Assembly: GCA_026418755.1 (NCBI GenBank)
Contig: JAOAAR010000004.1
Coordinates: forward strand, 1 to 13,451
DNA length: 13,451 nt
Direction of reading: 5' to 3'
Source: Planctomycetota bacterium
GTDB taxonomy: Bacteria > Planctomycetota > SKW154
Part shown: positions 1 to 6,181 of the stretch, one piece after another
How positions within the stretch are numbered: position 1 is the stretch's first letter
How the letters are laid out: each line of letters opens with the position of its first letter
Notes under the pieces: generated by a model
What the model was told of the DNA's origin: nothing
The model's database searches: none
Seen by the model: the letters and a program-made list of their open reading frames with translations, nothing else
Made by a program: the position numbers and the translations under genes

Positions 1-343
1 TCTCTAATGAGAACAGCCCGTCTTTGGTTGTCTCACCGGCTCTTATTCCTAAATGCCGCTCGACTTCGTCTCGTATTGAAGGCGCACCACGAATATGACA
101 GGCTGTCCCCAAGCAAACCGTGACCAAATGCTTTCCTCTTGGCTTCAAACTGAACGCCTTGAAGAATGTTGCCACGCCATAAACCTGTATCAGGGGCAGC
201 CTCAAACGAGCAGCAACTTCCCTCAATGCATCCTCAGGCAGATACCGATATACCCCCTGAATATCCTGTAAAATGGCAATCAGAGAATCCACATTCCCCC
301 CATACTTTTCAACAATGGCTTTTATCTCTGCTGTTTGAACCAT
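1..343 (-). CDS. NuoE/HndA-type [2Fe-2S] thioredoxin-like subunit, 3' end cut by window
   Basis: This is the N-terminal 114 residues of a 24-kDa NADH dehydrogenase/NADP-reducing hydrogenase subunit (NuoE, HndA, HydC family). In such complexes the subunit carries a [2Fe-2S] cluster that passes electrons between NAD(P)H-oxidising flavin subunits and the rest of a respiratory complex or an electron-bifurcating hydrogenase. Visible family marks are the helical start with LPEDAL, then QVYGVATFFKAF at about residues 53-64, and the first cluster motif C77-x4-C82 inside VCLGTACHIRGAP. The second cysteine pair lies beyond position 1. The ATG at 343-341 is preceded by AGGAG with a 6-nt spacing (rc of ctcct at 348-352 region). 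The sequence cannot show whether the partner is complex I or a hydrogenase, since the next gene (normally NuoF/HydB) is outside the window. Confidence 0.88.
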   Translation of the reverse strand, partial: MVQTAEIKAIVEKYGGNVDSLIAILQDIQGVYRYLPEDALREVAARLRLPLIQVYGVATFFKAFSLKPRGKHLVTVCLGTACHIRGAPSIRDEVERHLGIRAGETTKDGLFSLE

Positions 344-384
344 TCAACACTCCTTTCACCAATAATCACAAACCAACAGGTACA

Positions 385-415
385 CTCCCCCTCTTTATGA
401 TAACCTAAGGGGGAG
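385..415. other. C/G-run hairpin in the leader of the NuoE/HndA-like gene
   Basis: CTCCCCCT at 385-392 can pair with AGGGGGAG at 408-415 around a 15-nt A+T-rich loop. A second register pairs 385-393 with 413-421. No T-run follows on either strand, so it is not a standard intrinsic terminator. On the - strand it would lie about 40-70 nt upstream of the NuoE-like start codon, where it could structure the leader; this role is a guess. No strong promoter was recognised in 344-513. Confidence 0.3.
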
Positions 416-425
416 GGGGAGAAAG

Positions 426-445
426 AAAAAAACGAGATTTCTCTC
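426..445 (-). terminator. weak intrinsic terminator after the squalene-repeat gene
   Basis: Read on the - strand, a 4-bp stem GAGA/TCTC closed by a GAAA tetraloop (434-445) is followed after one G by seven T residues (432-426). It lies about 70 nt past the stop codon of the squalene-repeat gene. A near-perfect palindrome GCAGACGGTCTGC (450-462) sits just before it and may strengthen the structure. The stem is short, so termination may be partial. Confidence 0.4.
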
Positions 446-513
446 TAAAGCAGACGGTCTGCACATCGAGGAGTAGGAGCGATACGCAGCCCGTTGCGAA
501 GGTATGGAGGTTT

Positions 514-2118
514 CTATCGCCTGTCGTCTTGAAGTTTTTGACCGTCAAGTCTGCGAAGGACTTCTGGGTCTATCCCCTTTCCCTCATAGTAGCGTCTATA
601 ACGGTAGTAGATTTCAAGGGTCAATGCGTTGATGGCGGTAGAATAGACACGACCGCCGACCATGCCCCACTTGCAGATGGGGTCCCAAGAACCATCTGCG
701 CAGCCCATACGCCGCTGTGTGTCGAGAAGGGCTTTTTTCATTGCGGTGTTCCAGTCTTTCCAGGGCTGTCCGCCGTACTGGAAGAGTGCATATGTGCCAT
801 AGTACCAGTAATACATATCCACTTTCATTCCTTTAGTGTCCCAGGTGGGCAAGTGTTTCATTAAGAAATCTACTGATCTTTTCACGATGGGGTCGGAACG
901 GGACTGTCCGCAGAAGATACGGCAGATGACGGCGACGGAGGTCATTGTTGGCAGTTTTTCCCACTGCTCGTTGACACCGCGAATCACGGAGCCGAGGTCA
1001 CCTGGCTTCTGATAGCCGACGCGTCCTGTGGTCGGGTCTGTGCATCTGTCGAACCATTTGATTGCTCCGTCCCACACATTTGCAGGGACATTGATTCCTG
1101 CGCTTTTTGCGCCTTTGAGGGCGAGTATCATCCAGCCTGTGACTGATGTGTCGTTCTCGCCACTTCCTGGGTCGTAACGCCAGCCTGCGCCCGGGTTCTG
1201 TGCGCGGATGATGCAGTCAATTGCTCGCTCGCAAGGCTCGCGCAACCAAGGGTCTTGCGTCATCCCATATGCCTCGCAGACAGCCATCGTGGCAAGAGCA
1301 TGATTGTAAATCCACTCGTGGGTCTCAGAGAGTTTACCGAACCAGCCTTCTGAACTCTGATTCCTCAGAAGATATTCAAGTCCCATCTGAACGGTTCTTC
1401 TGAATTTGCCGACTCTATGCGTGTTGCCATGACCGAGGAATGCGAGAAGTGCGAGTGACGAGACTCCAACATCAAAATAAGGAGATGCGCCGAGGTCGTT
1501 CTTACAGACTTCTCCAGGCTTACACCACTTGTGGAATCCGTTCATACTCCAGCCGCCTGCATCTGGGTCATTTTTTCTGTTCTGATGGCGCCAGAGCCAC
1601 AAAAGCGCCGCCAGAACAGCGCTCTCCGTCCCAGGTCCACTGCCAGGCGGAAAAGAGCCATGCCCCCACCTCAAACCATACGCCCCCGCCCGCTGGCCAC
1701 CGATTCCATACGCATCCGTCACTCCTGTCGAGGCAAGATTCTTGTTCGCAAGACAGTCCAAACTCGTTCCTCTCGGAACATCGCGGGTCAAAATCTTCTC
1801 CTCGTCCAAAACAATTATACTATGCTCCTTCACAATATGGTCTTCTACCCGCGGAGTCCTGAACACATCTCTCTTCAGATTCATATCGTAAGGGGTCTCA
1901 ACAAAAGGAGGCTCTTGAAAGTTAATCTGCGAGCCTACGCTCTCCATAGGAATAAGAAAAACAACCAGAACGGCAATCCATAACATCAAAAGATGAACTC
2001 CTCCGGACAGGAGAAACGGCACCGCCCAGTGCATCCACCAGGGTTTCTCCACTTCCTGCCAACCTTTCTCCTCCTCCCACCACTCTTCCTCAACCACCTC
2101 CCATCTCTCCTCTACCAT
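514..2118 (-). CDS. membrane-anchored prenyltransferase/squalene-oxidase-repeat protein
   Basis: This 534-residue protein has an acidic, Trp-rich head (about residues 1-31), one hydrophobic segment (about 32-57) and a large domain of alpha/alpha-toroid repeats of the prenyltransferase/squalene-oxidase kind from about residue 165 to 510. Repeat cores visible include SPYFDVGVSSLALLAFLG, NHALATMAVCEAYG, DTSVTGWMILALKGA and YSTAINALTLEIYYRY. Multicopy proteins of this type are common in Planctomycetes and relatives and have no established reaction. The DxDD acid motif of squalene-hopene cyclase is not seen, only NDTSV at about 322-326, so cyclase activity is not supported. The start was set at ATG 2118 because GGAGG lies 8 nt upstream. 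A longer frame from TTG 2187 would begin within the -10 box of a strong promoter and would place it ahead of the transcript. The gene ends at a weak terminator and seems monocistronic. The large domain probably lies outside the cytoplasmic membrane, an inference from the single N-terminal anchor. Confidence 0.8.
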   Translation of the reverse strand: MVEERWEVVEEEWWEEEKGWQEVEKPWWMHWAVPFLLSGGVHLLMLWIAVLVVFLIPMESVGSQINFQEPPFVETPYDMNLKRDVFRTPRVEDHIVKEHSIIVLDEEKILTRDVPRGTSLDCLANKNLASTGVTDAYGIGGQRAGAYGLRWGHGSFPPGSGPGTESAVLAALLWLWRHQNRKNDPDAGGWSMNGFHKWCKPGEVCKNDLGASPYFDVGVSSLALLAFLGHGNTHRVGKFRRTVQMGLEYLLRNQSSEGWFGKLSETHEWIYNHALATMAVCEAYGMTQDPWLREPCERAIDCIIRAQNPGAGWRYDPGSGENDTSVTGWMILALKGAKSAGINVPANVWDGAIKWFDRCTDPTTGRVGYQKPGDLGSVIRGVNEQWEKLPTMTSVAVICRIFCGQSRSDPIVKRSVDFLMKHLPTWDTKGMKVDMYYWYYGTYALFQYGGQPWKDWNTAMKKALLDTQRRMGCADGSWDPICKWGMVGGRVYSTAINALTLEIYYRYRRYYEGKGIDPEVLRRLDGQKLQDDRR

Positions 2119-2175
2119 TTCTTCACCCTCCAAGATGGCTTGCTTTTTTGGCAATCTTTTTATCGTTCCACTAAT

Positions 2176-2204
2176 ATTATACACCAAACTTGAGATTTTG
2201 ACAA
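2176..2204 (-). promoter_or_regulatory. sigma-70-like promoter of the squalene-repeat gene
   Basis: On the - strand TTGTCA (2204-2199) and a consensus TATAAT (2181-2176) are separated by exactly 17 nt. Transcription should start near 2169, about 50 nt before the ATG at 2118. This placement is the main reason for rejecting the longer reading frame that begins at 2187. Confidence 0.75.
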
Positions 2205-2219
2205 CCTAAAAACGGGTTT

Positions 2220-2253
2220 TCTCGCCAAAAACTCAAAAACTTTGAGAGCGAGA
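2220..2253 (-). terminator. intrinsic terminator after the desulfurase-DUF3343 unit
   Basis: On the - strand the stem CTCAAA/TTTGAG (2246-2232, 3-nt loop) is followed directly by five T residues (2231-2227). Outer arms GCGAGA (2248-2253) and TCTCGC (2220-2225) can extend the fold. It lies about 100 nt after the DUF3343 stop and just upstream of the next gene's promoter, so it separates the two transcription units. The stem is A+T-rich, so the strength is uncertain. The remaining 2254-2353 stretch shows nothing recognisable. Confidence 0.45.
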
Positions 2254-2353
2254 GATTCCCTTTTCTCTGCTATTTTCTCTCCGAAGAATTTGAATAACTT
2301 GTTGAAAATCTTTATCTTAGAAGAATATTATAGGAAGGACAAAAATAGGGATT

Positions 2354-2605
2354 TCAACTTTTATAAGGGGAGACTGAGACGAGAGGGATTTTATTTTCTT
2401 TTAGGAGGGAGAGAGCGCGTTCAGAATCGGTTTGCTTAAGGAGAAGGGCGACTCCGCAATCGGATGTAAGTTCTCTCGGCGCCGTAATGGTTTCCACTCT
2501 GATTCCCGCCTCACGGAGCGCTTTTTCGGCCCGAAAAACATAGTGGACAGATGAAAAGAGAAGAACGCAGAACTCATCTTTTTTCTGCAATTTTACGCAC
2601 CTCAT
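2354..2605 (-). CDS. DUF3343 small protein, putative Se/S carrier
   Basis: An 83-residue protein of the DUF3343 family (PF11823, putative Se/S carrier-like). The family pattern is visible: a beta strand EFCVLLFSSVHYVFRAEKALREAGI at the start (split here: FSSVHYVFRAEK then ALREAGI), the prolyl loop TAPRELTSDCGVALLL with one conserved cysteine (C50), and a C-terminal helix and strand ending in the usual valine/tyrosine-rich tail. The conserved cysteine is the expected site for a persulfide or selenide. The gene overlaps the end of the upstream cysteine desulfurase gene by about 32 nt, which implies translational coupling and a shared pathway. The ATG at 2605 is preferred; TTG at 2608 and a TTG at 2590 preceded by AGGTG are alternatives. 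A carrier role is inferred from family and context; no biochemical role is firmly known. Confidence 0.8.
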   Translation of the reverse strand: MRCVKLQKKDEFCVLLFSSVHYVFRAEKALREAGIRVETITAPRELTSDCGVALLLKQTDSERALSLLKENKIPLVSVSPYKS

Positions 2606-3728
2606 CAACGGCGAGTCTCACATCCTCTTCGGTGTTGAAGTATCCAACGGAGAACCTGATTGTGCCATCTGGGTATGTGCCAAGGGTTCTGTGAGCGGAA
2701 GGAGCACAATGCAGCCCCACTCTGCAATAGACACCAGCGGATGAGAGTTTGTCTCCTGCTTCAGAAGTAGTCATCCCTTTGAGCGTAAAGGAGACAACTC
2801 CGACCTGCCGCTCATCTTTTGTCCCGTAAAGAGTTACTTTCTCAATCTCTGAGAGTCCTTTAATCAGAGAGCGGGTCAGTCTCCGCTTGTGGTTCTCCAT
2901 CTTCCCCAGACCTGTACTGTTTATAAAATCAATGGCGGCACCAAGCGCAACGATTGCTGGCATCGGAAGCGTTCCACTTTCAAGTTTATCCGGCAGAAAG
3001 TCGGGCTGGACCTCCTTCGAAGAGAGAGAGCCTGTGCCGCCTGTTATTAGTGGCTTCACCCGTTTTCCAAGGGAATCGTTGTTAAAAATAAGCCCTCCAA
3101 CCCCTTGAATCGCCATAAGAGATTTATGCCCTGTGAATGCGAACGCAACATCTCCCTCAGAAGGCATTTTCACCAAAACTGTGCCGGCAGACTGCGCTAC
3201 ATCAACCAGAACAGGAACCCCCATATCTGCACAAAGAGAGCAAATCTCTTCAAGCGGAGCAAGCGTCCCTGACACATTTGACATATGATTCACTACCACA
3301 AGGTCGTATTTCTCTTTCCGGAGCGCTTCTCTAAACTGCGCAGGTTCGAGGACTCCTCTCCCATCCCCCCATATCTTCTCGAATCTAACATTCCTTTCCT
3401 CGGAGAGAGCGGAGAGTGTACGCATCACTGCATTATGCTCCATACTCGTCGTCAGAACCTTACTGCCAGGACTTAAGAAACCTCTGAGGAATAGATTAAT
3501 CGCTTCCGTAGCGTTACGAGTGAAGACAAGTCTTGTCGGCTCATCCACACCAAAAAAAGAGGCTAACTTTTCTCTGATGTCAAAAAGAAGCCTTCCTGCT
3601 TTTACGGCCAGCGGATATGCACTCCTACCTGGGTTACAGGAAGTCTCTTTTAAGTATTCCATCACTTTTTCTATCACTTCTTTTGGTTTCTTGTGAGAAG
3701 TCGCCGCATTATCCAGATAAATCTCCAC
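2574..3728 (-). CDS. class V aminotransferase / cysteine desulfurase family protein (EGC-4 type)
   Basis: A 384-residue PLP enzyme of the NifS/IscS/SufS superfamily, best matching the 'cysteine desulfurase family' often found with selenium or sulfur-carrier genes. It should move sulfur (or selenium) from L-cysteine (or selenocysteine) onto an enzyme cysteine. Landmarks are YLDNAAT at the start, EHNA with the PLP-stacking His (about residue 98), DVAQSAG with the PLP-binding Asp and Gln (about 176 and 179), FTGHKSL with the Schiff-base Lys (about 202), and GLHCAPSAHRTLGT with the catalytic Cys (about 341). The C-terminal RFSVGYFNTEEDV is also typical. GTG at 3728 is chosen because GGGAG lies 8 nt upstream and family members start close to the YLDNAAT strand; a TTG at 3743 is in frame but lies almost at the predicted transcription start. 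It forms an operon with the overlapping DUF3343 gene and is divergent from the DnaA-like gene. Confidence 0.9.
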   Translation of the reverse strand: MEIYLDNAATSHKKPKEVIEKVMEYLKETSCNPGRSAYPLAVKAGRLLFDIREKLASFFGVDEPTRLVFTRNATEAINLFLRGFLSPGSKVLTTSMEHNAVMRTLSALSEERNVRFEKIWGDGRGVLEPAQFREALRKEKYDLVVVNHMSNVSGTLAPLEEICSLCADMGVPVLVDVAQSAGTVLVKMPSEGDVAFAFTGHKSLMAIQGVGGLIFNNDSLGKRVKPLITGGTGSLSSKEVQPDFLPDKLESGTLPMPAIVALGAAIDFINSTGLGKMENHKRRLTRSLIKGLSEIEKVTLYGTKDERQVGVVSFTLKGMTTSEAGDKLSSAGVYCRVGLHCAPSAHRTLGTYPDGTIRFSVGYFNTEEDVRLAVDEVRKIAEKR

Positions 3729-3752
3729 ATTTTGTTCTCCCAATGCGACAGT

Positions 3753-3765
3753 GTATATGATATAC
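3753..3765. promoter_or_regulatory. 13-bp palindrome in the divergent desulfurase/DnaA promoter region
   Basis: GTATAT-G-ATATAC is a perfect 6-bp inverted repeat around one base. It overlaps the -10 boxes proposed for both directions (3757-3762 on the - strand, 3761-3766 on the + strand). It could bind a symmetric regulator controlling both genes, or simply reflect two overlapping A+T-rich -10 elements. Confidence 0.45.
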
Positions 3766-3785
3766 TATGCTTTCGGGATTGTAAA
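3757..3785 (-). promoter_or_regulatory. promoter of the cysteine desulfurase-DUF3343 unit
   Basis: On the - strand TTTACA (3785-3780) and TATCAT (3762-3757) are 17 nt apart, each matching five of six consensus bases. The transcript would begin near 3750, roughly 22 nt before the GTG start at 3728, leaving just room for the GGGAG ribosome-binding site. Confidence 0.6.
3758..3766 (+). promoter_or_regulatory. extended -10 promoter of the DnaA-like gene
   Basis: TGATATACT is an extended -10 element (TGn followed by TATACT). No good -35 box lies 17 nt upstream of it; a poorer alternative pairs TTGTTC (3732-3737) with TATGAT (3756-3761) at an 18-nt spacing. Either choice gives a leader of roughly 40 nt before the ATG at 3813. 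Confidence 0.45.
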
Positions 3786-3812
3786 ACTTTTTTACTCCAC
3801 AGGAGAGCATAT

Positions 3813-4907
3813 ATGGAGAATGGTCTGGAGAATATTTCCCGACTCATTGCAGAATGGAGGAAAATTGCAGAGACATCACTTCTTCTCAAGTTCAAGACTC
3901 CCGACGCTCGAGAAAAGTTTGTTCTCCAACTTCTCTCTTCTGCTTTCAAAGAGGAACCTCTTCGGTGTAGTCTTTCTCTTCCTTTGAAACCTGCTTTCAC
4001 TTTTGAGACTTTTAAAAGCACAGAGGGAAGCAAGATGGCACATTTGATGTGTCTTGCTGCTTCAGAAGGGTTACAAGAGTTTTCCACTCCTGTAACATTG
4101 GTAGGTCCACACGGCTGCGGCAAGACCCATCTTCTTCAAGCAGCGGTTGCGCGTAGGCAGAAACGGGATAGTCGAACTCTGTCAATATACACTACCGCAG
4201 AGAACTTTGTCAATCTGTTTATTGCTTATAGAAAGCAGAAGGAAGAGTTTCTTTCCCCTATCTTGAAGGCAACTCTTTTGGCGATTGATGATATCCATTT
4301 TCTTGAAGAGAAGCCTCGCTCTGCTGAGGAGATTGCTTCTCTCTGCCGCTCTATTTTGAGCAACAAAGGAACGGTTATCTTCTCCACATCTGAGCAGTTA
4401 GGTAGACTTAAGCAGAAGGTCTCTGCCCTTTCTGGACTTCTTACAGAGAGCATTGTTTGCACTATTAACCTTCCTCTTCCCTATGAGAGAAAAGAGATTA
4501 TTAGATTGAAGTCTGAATTGTTGGGGGTTAATCTCCCTGCAAATGCTGTGGAAGACCTCTCTGACAGTGCTATCTCTATCAGTGAGGTAGAAGGGCTGCT
4601 TCTACGCTATAATCTAACAGGAAATCTTCCTCTTAAAAGGACTTTTCACTCCCTGTTAAAGCAGATAGAAGAGAATTTAACGGCAGCAGGGATAAGAAAT
4701 GGAGGTAAACTCGCTCCCTCTGTGATGATTTTTCTTCTAAAGAAGAAAGGGTTTGATAATACTCATATAATGCGGGTAATGAGACTCAAGTCTTTATCTT
4801 CTGTGAATTATGCTGTAAAAAGAGTAGAAAAGTTGATAGAAAGTACTATTCTTACAAGTCATCTTGTTGAAGAGTTGTTAAAATATGTTGATGAGAGTAT
4901 AACATAA
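3813..4907 (+). CDS. degenerate, short DnaA homologue
   Basis: A 364-residue AAA+ protein recognisable as DnaA by order and motifs: FTFETF-KSTEGSKMAHLMCLAASE (63-86), Walker A GPHGCGKT (98-105), YTTAENFVNLF (126-136), Walker B LLAIDDIHFLE (155-165) and sensor 1 region VIFSTSEQL (188-196). It is about 80-100 residues shorter than usual DnaA. The box VII segment, normally with an SRF arginine finger, reads ALSGLLTES (205-213). The RELEG sensor-2 segment reads SEVEG, without the Arg. The domain IV DNA-binding signature GRDHTTV is replaced by KSLSSV (about 326-331), followed by a normal-looking NYAVKRVEKLI helix. ATG 3813 follows AGGAG at 7 nt; an in-frame extension to 3693 would run back into the desulfurase gene and is rejected. 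Its place directly before dnaN supports descent from the origin-linked dnaA. It may be the working initiator of a divergent lineage, or a regulator of Hda kind with a canonical DnaA elsewhere. Confidence 0.82.
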   Translation: MENGLENISRLIAEWRKIAETSLLLKFKTPDAREKFVLQLLSSAFKEEPLRCSLSLPLKPAFTFETFKSTEGSKMAHLMCLAASEGLQEFSTPVTLVGPHGCGKTHLLQAAVARRQKRDSRTLSIYTTAENFVNLFIAYRKQKEEFLSPILKATLLAIDDIHFLEEKPRSAEEIASLCRSILSNKGTVIFSTSEQLGRLKQKVSALSGLLTESIVCTINLPLPYERKEIIRLKSELLGVNLPANAVEDLSDSAISISEVEGLLLRYNLTGNLPLKRTFHSLLKQIEENLTAAGIRNGGKLAPSVMIFLLKKKGFDNTHIMRVMRLKSLSSVNYAVKRVEKLIESTILTSHLVEELLKYVDESIT

Positions 4908-5072
4908 TGATAAAGTTATACCTCAAAATAGTAAAAGGAGTTATTAAACCCTTTTGTTAAGGAGTAAAGTAGAAGAAGTGATTAATGTAGGGCGTATATG
5001 TTTAAGAAAGTGGTATTTTATATAACATATAGAAGGTAAAAGGGGTTAGAGGATTATTTAGGAGGAGTATAT
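4908..5072. other. candidate replication origin between the DnaA-like gene and dnaN
   Basis: This 165-nt gap is about 71% A+T and by hand count holds about 40 G but only 8 C on the + strand. It sits at the classical dnaA-dnaN oriC position, and coding-strand composition changes from pyrimidine-rich to purine-rich across it. I could not find a TTATNCACA box on either strand; the nearest in form, TTATACCTC (4917-4925), has three mismatches. A weak hairpin AAAAGG/CCTTTT (4933-4955, 11-nt loop) may end the upstream transcript. The purine stretch 4960-4980 (AAGTAGAAGAAGTGAT) loosely resembles a series of A/G triplets as in DnaA-trio elements, which is only a suggestion. A dnaN promoter should also lie here, perhaps around TTTTATATAACAT (5015-5027), without a clear -35 box. 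Confidence 0.45.
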
Positions 5073-6179
5073 ATGAAGATTAGATTAGAAGAAAAAGATA
5101 AGATAAGAAGACTTTTATCATATCCTCTTGGTATCATTCAACAAAGGAGTCCTATGCCGATTCTTTCTTATGTTCTTTTCAAGGTAGATAAGGATTTTGA
5201 AGTGAGAGCAACTGACCTTGAAGTTGAGGTTTCAGTCAAGATACAAAAAGGGATAAAGGATGAGAAAGAAGGTATTTGTGTGAAAGCAGAAAACATAAAA
5301 AATGTGATAGAAAAGGCAGAGTATGAGAGTCTCTTGGTAGAGACTGAGGATGATATATTAAGGATAGAGACAGAGAAGGGAAATTTTCGTTGGAAGACTC
5401 TTCCTGCGGATGAGTATCCGGAGCAGTTTAAGATAGAAAAGAGTATATGGTGTGAGATTTCACTTAAGGAGATGGCGGATGCTGTTTCAAAGACAGAGTT
5501 TTCTGTCTCAAGTGAGAGGACCCGATATGCTTTAAATGGAGTCTTTATGAAGTTGAAAGGAAGTGTATTAGAAATGGTCTCGACAGATGGAAGAAGAATG
5601 AGTTTAGTTAGAAAGAGAGTTGAAAAGAGCAAAGGAGAGATTGATGGAGTAATAATTCCTCTTAAGGCGATGAAGATATTAGGGCAGATTTGCTCAAGGG
5701 AGGAAGAAGAGACATTAGAAGTTATCTTTTCAAGCGTGTACACTGGGGTAGAGAGTGGTCCTGTGAGAATGGTTGTGCGTAACATAGAAGGGCAGTTTCC
5801 TGACTACGAGAGTGTTATTCCAACAGACTGTGATAAAAAGTTTACTGCGCAAAGGGATTCTCTCCGTCAAGCGATAGTAGAGGGTTCATTAGCAGCAGAG
5901 AAGGATGCAGAAGCGGTTACTCTTAACTTTGAAAAGGGGAAAGCGACGATGTCGTCTCATTCTACGGAGGGAGGAGAGGCTATAAGGGTAGTAGAGGGAG
6001 AATACGAAGGAGAAGATTTCAAAATATCGTTTAACCCCAAGTATCTGTTAGAGCCGATTTCCGTTATAAAGGCGGATACAGTCACACTCAGTTTTAAGGA
6101 GAAGGATTCAGCAGCGATTTTATTCTCGCAGGAGGAGTCTGACTACAAATATGTGGTTATGCCGCTTACGATGGACTAA
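5073..6179 (+). CDS. dnaN: DNA polymerase III beta sliding clamp
   Basis: A 368-residue DnaN of normal length. The dimeric ring encircles DNA and tethers polymerase III and many repair proteins. Three repeated clamp domains can be placed at about 1-120, 121-245 and 246-368. Family marks are SVSSERTRYALNGV (144-157), STDGRRMSLVRK (170-181), IEGQFPDYESVIP (238-250) at the domain 2/3 border, and the C-terminal YVVMPLTMD, which helps form the clamp-binding pocket. The ATG follows AGGAGG at a 7-nt spacing. The DUF721 gene begins 2 nt after the stop, so the genes are cotranscribed. The coding strand is strongly purine-rich, with many AAG/GAG/AGA codons, unlike the DnaA-like gene immediately upstream. 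Confidence 0.96.
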   Translation: MKIRLEEKDKIRRLLSYPLGIIQQRSPMPILSYVLFKVDKDFEVRATDLEVEVSVKIQKGIKDEKEGICVKAENIKNVIEKAEYESLLVETEDDILRIETEKGNFRWKTLPADEYPEQFKIEKSIWCEISLKEMADAVSKTEFSVSSERTRYALNGVFMKLKGSVLEMVSTDGRRMSLVRKRVEKSKGEIDGVIIPLKAMKILGQICSREEEETLEVIFSSVYTGVESGPVRMVVRNIEGQFPDYESVIPTDCDKKFTAQRDSLRQAIVEGSLAAEKDAEAVTLNFEKGKATMSSHSTEGGEAIRVVEGEYEGEDFKISFNPKYLLEPISVIKADTVTLSFKEKDSAAILFSQEESDYKYVVMPLTMD

Positions 6180-6181
6180 AA

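Noticed and set aside
1531..1983. 150-residue + strand frame antisense to the squalene-repeat gene
   Set aside because: It is low in recognisable structure, has no ribosome-binding site, and opposes a conserved repeat protein.
3709..3717. TTATCCAGA, one mismatch from a DnaA box
   Set aside because: It is single, lies inside the desulfurase coding region, and encodes part of the conserved LDNAAT motif, so coding constraint explains it.
3693..3812. 40-residue N-terminal extension of the DnaA-like frame
   Set aside because: It would overlap the opposite desulfurase gene and both promoters. ATG 3813 has AGGAG at a 7-nt spacing, and the extension has no DnaA-like sequence.
3674..4123. 149-residue - strand frame over the start of the DnaA-like gene
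   Set aside because: It has no recognisable family and opposes a gene with clear AAA+ motifs and a good ribosome-binding site, so it is a shadow frame.
5168..5785. 205-residue - strand frame inside dnaN
   Set aside because: It is Ser/Leu/Phe-rich antisense translation of purine-rich dnaN codons, without domain features.
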